A DNA stretch of 59,056 nt from Gaiellasilicea sp963789355. GTDB lineage: Bacteria; Actinomycetota; Thermoleophilia; Gaiellales; Gaiellaceae. The stretch spans positions 1 through 59,056 of the forward strand of contig CAWBKK010000007.1 of NCBI GenBank assembly GCA_963789355.1, read 5' to 3'. The notes under the pieces were generated by a model that had not been told where the DNA came from, searched no databases, and saw only the letters and a list, made by a program, of their open reading frames with translations. Position numbers and translations under genes: made by a program. Shown in pieces: positions 56,212-59,056 of this stretch; positions within the stretch are counted from its first letter, which is position 1, and every line of letters begins with the position of its first letter.

Positions 56212-56217
56212 TACGAT
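56212..56217 (+). promoter_or_regulatory. -10 box (TACGAT), leaderless-type
   Basis: TACGAT ends 9 nt before the dehydratase ATG at 56227, in the 26-bp divergent gap from the DUF4389 gene. Confidence 0.4.
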
Positions 56218-56226
56218 GCCCGCGAG

Positions 56227-57153
56227 ATGGCGCTGACCCGCGACGACGTGCTGGAGGCGGCCGAACGGATCCGCGGACGCGTCCACCGGACGCCGACGTT
56301 CAGCTCCGGCACGCTCGGGCCGCAGACGTGGCTGAAAGCGGAGTTGTTCCAGAAGACGGGCTCGTTCAAAGCCCGGGGCGTCCTCAACAAGCTCGCCGCC
56401 CTCTCGCCGGCGGAGAAGGAGCGCGGCGTAATCGGGATCTCGGCCGGAAACCACGCCCAGGCCCTCGCGTGGGGCGCGGCGCTGGAGGAGATCGACTGCC
56501 TCGTCGTCATGTACGCGAGCGCGAGCGCGGCGAAGGTCGCCGCGACGCGCGGCTACGGCGCGACGGTCGATCTCGAGGCTGAGGACGCGGTCGAAGCCTT
56601 TCAGCGGCTCGACCAGCACATCCGCGAGACGGGCAGGACGCTCGTTCACCCTTTCGACGACCCGCTCGTGATGGCGGGCCAGGGAACGCTGGCGCTCGAA
56701 CTACTCGAGGACGCGCCCGACGTCGAGACGATCCTCGTGCCGACGGGCGGCGGCGGACTCGTCGCCGGCATCGCCGCCGCAGCGCCGGGCCTGCGCGTCG
56801 TCGCCGTGGAGCCGGAGGGCTCGAGGGCCGTGCACGACGCGCTCGCCGCCGGCCGGCCCGTTCCCGTGACGCCGGAATCGATCGCCGACGGGCTCTCCGG
56901 GCCGTTCGCCGGGGAGCACGCACTGGCGGCGATTCAGGCCTACGACGTCGAGAGCGTGCTCGTTTCGGAGGGGGAGATCGAGGCCGCCTTCCGCTTCCTC
57001 TACGAGCGCGCGAAACTCGCCTGCGAACCGGCTGGGGCGGTCGCGGTCGCGGCGATCCTGGCCGGGAAAGTGGGGGCCGGACCGATGGCTGCTGTTGTCT
57101 CAGGAGGAAACGTGGCCACCCAAACCGCCTCTGCTATCCTGGCCCGGCGATGA
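56227..57153 (+). CDS. Threonine/serine dehydratase (PLP-dependent, TdcB/IlvA type)
   Basis: The 308-aa fold-type II PLP enzyme has Lys in FQKTGSFKARGVLNKLAALS, the substrate loop ISAGNHAQALAWGA, PFDDPLVMAGQGTLALELLE and the phosphate loop LVPTGGGGLVAGIAAAAPGL. AGAVAVAAILAG is near the end. It lacks the C-terminal ACT regulatory domain of biosynthetic IlvA, so it is a short, catabolic-type enzyme producing 2-oxobutyrate (or pyruvate from serine) plus ammonia. It overlaps rpmE by 4 bp (ATGA), an unusual operon partner. Confidence 0.88.
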   Translation: MALTRDDVLEAAERIRGRVHRTPTFSSGTLGPQTWLKAELFQKTGSFKARGVLNKLAALSPAEKERGVIGISAGNHAQALAWGAALEEIDCLVVMYASASAAKVAATRGYGATVDLEAEDAVEAFQRLDQHIRETGRTLVHPFDDPLVMAGQGTLALELLEDAPDVETILVPTGGGGLVAGIAAAAPGLRVVAVEPEGSRAVHDALAAGRPVPVTPESIADGLSGPFAGEHALAAIQAYDVESVLVSEGEIEAAFRFLYERAKLACEPAGAVAVAAILAGKVGAGPMAAVVSGGNVATQTASAILARR

Positions 57154-57368
57154 AGTCCGGAATCCATCCCGAGTACGTCAGCACCCACGTCCGTTGCTCC
57201 TGCGGCGCCGAGTTCGACACGCGCTCGACGCAGGCGGAGATTCATGTCGACGTGTGCTCGCAGTGCCACCCGTTCTACACGGGCAAGCAGAAGCTGATGG
57301 ACTCCGGCGGCCGGGTCGAGCGCTTCCAACGTCGGCTCGAAAAGGCCGGCGGCGCAAGCCGCGGGTAA
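57150..57368 (+). CDS. rpmE: 50S ribosomal protein L31 (zinc-ribbon form)
   Basis: The 72-aa protein begins MKSGIHPEYVSTHVRCSCGA. It has two Cys pairs, CSCGAEFDTRSTQAE and VDVCSQCHPFYTGKQK, then the basic RVERFQRRLEKAGG end. This is the C+ (zinc-binding) L31 form. It is translationally coupled to the dehydratase. The DUF1385 gene follows after 4 nt, a conserved neighbour in this phylum. Confidence 0.95.
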   Translation: MKSGIHPEYVSTHVRCSCGAEFDTRSTQAEIHVDVCSQCHPFYTGKQKLMDSGGRVERFQRRLEKAGGASRG

Positions 57369-57372
57369 CCGG

Positions 57373-58290
57373 TTGGCGAACAACATCGGGGGCCAGGCAG
57401 TCCTGGAGGGCGTGATGATGCGCAGCCCTTCCAAGTGGGCCGTCGCGGTGCGCAAGCCGGACGGCGAGATCGCGGAGGTCGTCAGGGACATCAGCTCGCC
57501 GATGGCGCGACGCCGGATCTTCCGGCTGCCGGTCGTGCGCGGCGTGATCGCGCTCGGCGAGTCGCTCGCGATCGGCTTCCGCGCGCTCGCGATCTCGGCC
57601 AACTACGCGGCGCAGGATCCCGACGCCAAGGACGGCGAGGTCCAGACCGAGATCACGCGCGGCCAGATCCTCTTCTCCTTCGCGATCGCGATCGGCTTCG
57701 CGTTGATGCTCTTCAAGGTGACGCCGGCGCTGATCACGAGCTGGCTCCCGATCGACACGACCGGTGCGTTCGTCGTGATCGAAGGCGTCATCCGCGTCGC
57801 GATCTTCCTGCTCTACCTGCTCCTGATCTCGCTGCTCCCCGACCTGCGCCGCGTGTTTCAGTACCACGCCGCCGAGCACAAGGCGATCAACGCCTACGAG
57901 GCCGGCGAGGAGCTCACGCCGGAGAACGTGCAGAAGTTCAGTTTGATTCATCCCCGTTGCGGAACGGCCTTTTTGCTCTGGGTGATGGTGATCGGCATCT
58001 TCGTCTTCGCCTTCGTCGGGCAGCCGGCGTGGTACTGGCTGATCCTGAGCAGGATTCTGCTCCTGCCGGTGATCGCCGGGATCGCCTACGAGTTGATCCG
58101 CTTCGCCGGCAAGCACCAGAGCAACCCGTTCCTGATGACCCTGCTGGCGCCGGGTCTTTGGCTGCAGCGCCTGACCACCAGGCCGCCGACGCTCGATCAG
58201 ATCGAAGTCTCGATCCGCGCGCTCCAGGAGGTTCTCCGCCGTGAGGGCGGGATCACCCCCGAGGAGCGCAAGGTCGAGGTCATGGCCTGA
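57373..58290 (+). CDS. DUF1385 (YqhQ-like) membrane protein
   Basis: The 305-aa protein starts at TTG (ANNIGGQAVLEGVMMRSPSK). The hallmark GGQAVLEGVMMR is followed by VRGVIALGESLAIGFRALAI, several membrane helices (LFSFAIAIGFALMLFKVTPA; VAIFLLYLLLISLLPDLRRV), and the conserved FQYHAAEHKAINAYEAGE and HPRCGTAFLLWVMVIGIFVF. Function is unknown; the HAAEHK and HPRCGT motifs suggest metal binding. Usual neighbours are rpmE and prfA. Here rpmE precedes it and an OsmC gene follows with a TGATG overlap. Confidence 0.9.
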   Translation: MANNIGGQAVLEGVMMRSPSKWAVAVRKPDGEIAEVVRDISSPMARRRIFRLPVVRGVIALGESLAIGFRALAISANYAAQDPDAKDGEVQTEITRGQILFSFAIAIGFALMLFKVTPALITSWLPIDTTGAFVVIEGVIRVAIFLLYLLLISLLPDLRRVFQYHAAEHKAINAYEAGEELTPENVQKFSLIHPRCGTAFLLWVMVIGIFVFAFVGQPAWYWLILSRILLLPVIAGIAYELIRFAGKHQSNPFLMTLLAPGLWLQRLTTRPPTLDQIEVSIRALQEVLRREGGITPEERKVEVMA

Positions 58291-58736
58291 TGCCGCGCGT
58301 CGTGCGGCAGGCGGAGGTCGCCTGGGAAGGGTCGCTGTCACGGGGCACGGGCACGGCGACCGCGACGTCGTCCGGGACGTTTGAGCTGCCGATCGACCTC
58401 CCGTCCCGGATCTCGGACAAGCCGGGGAAGACGAGCCCCGAGGAGCTGCTGGCGGCGGCCCACGCGGGCTGCTACTCGACGTCGCTCGCGGGCGAGATCG
58501 CCCGGGCGGGCGGTACGGTCGAGCGGCTCGACGTCACTTGCACCGTCACGCTCGACGAGGTCGAGGGGAAGGGGCACCTGATCGTCTCCTCCGAGCTCGA
58601 CGTGCGGGCGCGGGCCGAGGGAATCGACCAGGCGGGGCTCGAGCAGGTGGCGCGGAAAGCCGACGAGGGCTGCACCTTCTCGGCACTGATCCGGGCGAGC
58701 GCTACCGTCAGCGTCCGCGCAGAGCTCGCGACCTAG
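58290..58736 (+). CDS. OsmC-family peroxiredoxin, copy 1
   Basis: The 148-aa protein has the OsmC fold with both redox cysteines: SPEELLAAAHAGCYSTSLAG and VARKADEGCTFSALI. VTCTVTLDEVEGKGHLIVSS and the C-terminal strand SVRAELAT fit the family. OsmC proteins reduce organic hydroperoxides. The ATG overlaps the DUF1385 stop by one base (TGATG). A related gene follows after 11 nt. Confidence 0.93.
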   Translation: MPRVVRQAEVAWEGSLSRGTGTATATSSGTFELPIDLPSRISDKPGKTSPEELLAAAHAGCYSTSLAGEIARAGGTVERLDVTCTVTLDEVEGKGHLIVSSELDVRARAEGIDQAGLEQVARKADEGCTFSALIRASATVSVRAELAT

Positions 58737-58747
58737 GAGGAGAGCAG

Positions 58748-59056
58748 ATGGCAGCTGAACGGCGTGCTTCGGTGACCTGGAACGGCGACCTGATCAGCGG
58801 GTCGGGAACGATCGACGAGGTTGGCTCGGGGGCGTTCGCGCCGCTCGACGTCACGTGGGCCGCGCGGTCCGAGGAGGCCTCTGGCGGAAAGACGAGCCCG
58901 GAGGAGCTGATCGCGGCGGCGCACGCGTCGTGCTTCTCGATGGCGCTCGCGAACGGGCTTGCGAAGGCGGGGTCGGCGCCCGAGCGACTGCAGACGTCGG
59001 CAGCCGTGACGTTCGTCCCCGGCACCGGGATCACGAAGATCGCGCTCACGGTCCGC
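58748..59056 (+). CDS. OsmC-family peroxiredoxin, copy 2 (cut by window edge)
   Basis: The first 103 codons are present: MAAERRASVTWNGDLISGSG, GGKTSPEELIAAAHASCFSM with the first redox Cys, and AVTFVPGTGITKIALTVR. The second Cys lies beyond the window. AGGAGG precedes the ATG. It is about 40% similar by eye to copy 1 and probably arose by tandem duplication. Confidence 0.9.
   Translation, partial: MAAERRASVTWNGDLISGSGTIDEVGSGAFAPLDVTWAARSEEASGGKTSPEELIAAAHASCFSMALANGLAKAGSAPERLQTSAAVTFVPGTGITKIALTVR

Overview
The window is very GC-rich bacterial chromosome, with about 50 genes packed tightly and often joined by 1-4 bp overlaps (ATGA, GTGA, TTGA). GTG and TTG starts are common. Gene content points to a high-GC actinobacterium, and probably the class Thermoleophilia (Gaiellales or Solirubrobacterales-like): DUF4389 and DUF1385 proteins, CGNR zinc finger, SnoaL-tailed ECF sigma factor, GTG-started single-domain regulators, collagen-like and giant Ig-like surface proteins, and ICM-type acyl-CoA mutase subunits. 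The class assignment is inference. No tRNA, rRNA, CRISPR array, transposase or phage gene was seen.

Layout. 1-3255 (minus): infA, a cold-shock-like protein, a 71-aa protein, a GT4/toroid glycosyltransferase and a GH130 glycoside phosphorylase that runs off the edge. 3455-9343: an ECF sigma factor with a SnoaL tail, a STAS protein, and a five-gene operon (MFS exporter, VOC protein, DrrAB/NodIJ-like ABC exporter, LLM flavin oxidoreductase). All three transcription units carry the same bipartite element, CGATGAGTTT-N14-GTC(C/G)AA. 9291-12802: VOC, CGNR, M23 and YqgE genes. 12900-15560: a hybrid histidine kinase and a small exported protein made of 11-residue DWSSG repeats. 15719-21476 (minus): a complete trp operon, trpE-G-D-(C-F fused)-B-A. 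21515-30882: a frameshifted M42 peptidase, thiolase, 3-hydroxyacyl-CoA dehydrogenase, acyl-CoA dehydrogenase, cobalamin adenosyltransferase, an HD-GYP regulator, a methyltransferase and a TauE transporter. 30879-43094 (minus): one 4071-residue Ig-like surface protein. 43409-47540: B12-dependent acyl-CoA mutase large and small subunits, with a pair of paralogous membrane proteins and an MBL hydrolase between them. 47577-50801: collagen-like protein, M23 peptidase, a PAS protein and a receiver. 50896-54337: etfB-etfA-ETF-QO. 54348-59056: M48 peptidase, DUF4389, threonine dehydratase, rpmE, DUF1385 and two OsmC proteins.

How it works together. Acyl-CoA dehydrogenase, 3-hydroxyacyl-CoA dehydrogenase, thiolase, ETF, ETF-QO, the B12 mutase and its cofactor-making adenosyltransferase are scattered over 32 kb. 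Together they form most of a fatty-acid or branched-chain acyl-CoA degradation route. The mutase carries the Phe/Gln pair of isobutyryl-CoA mutase rather than the Tyr/Arg pair of methylmalonyl-CoA mutase. The ECF cluster looks like a self-contained stress or efflux regulon whose promoters can be read directly in the sequence. Many genes have a TANNNT box 6-10 nt before the start codon, which suggests leaderless mRNAs.
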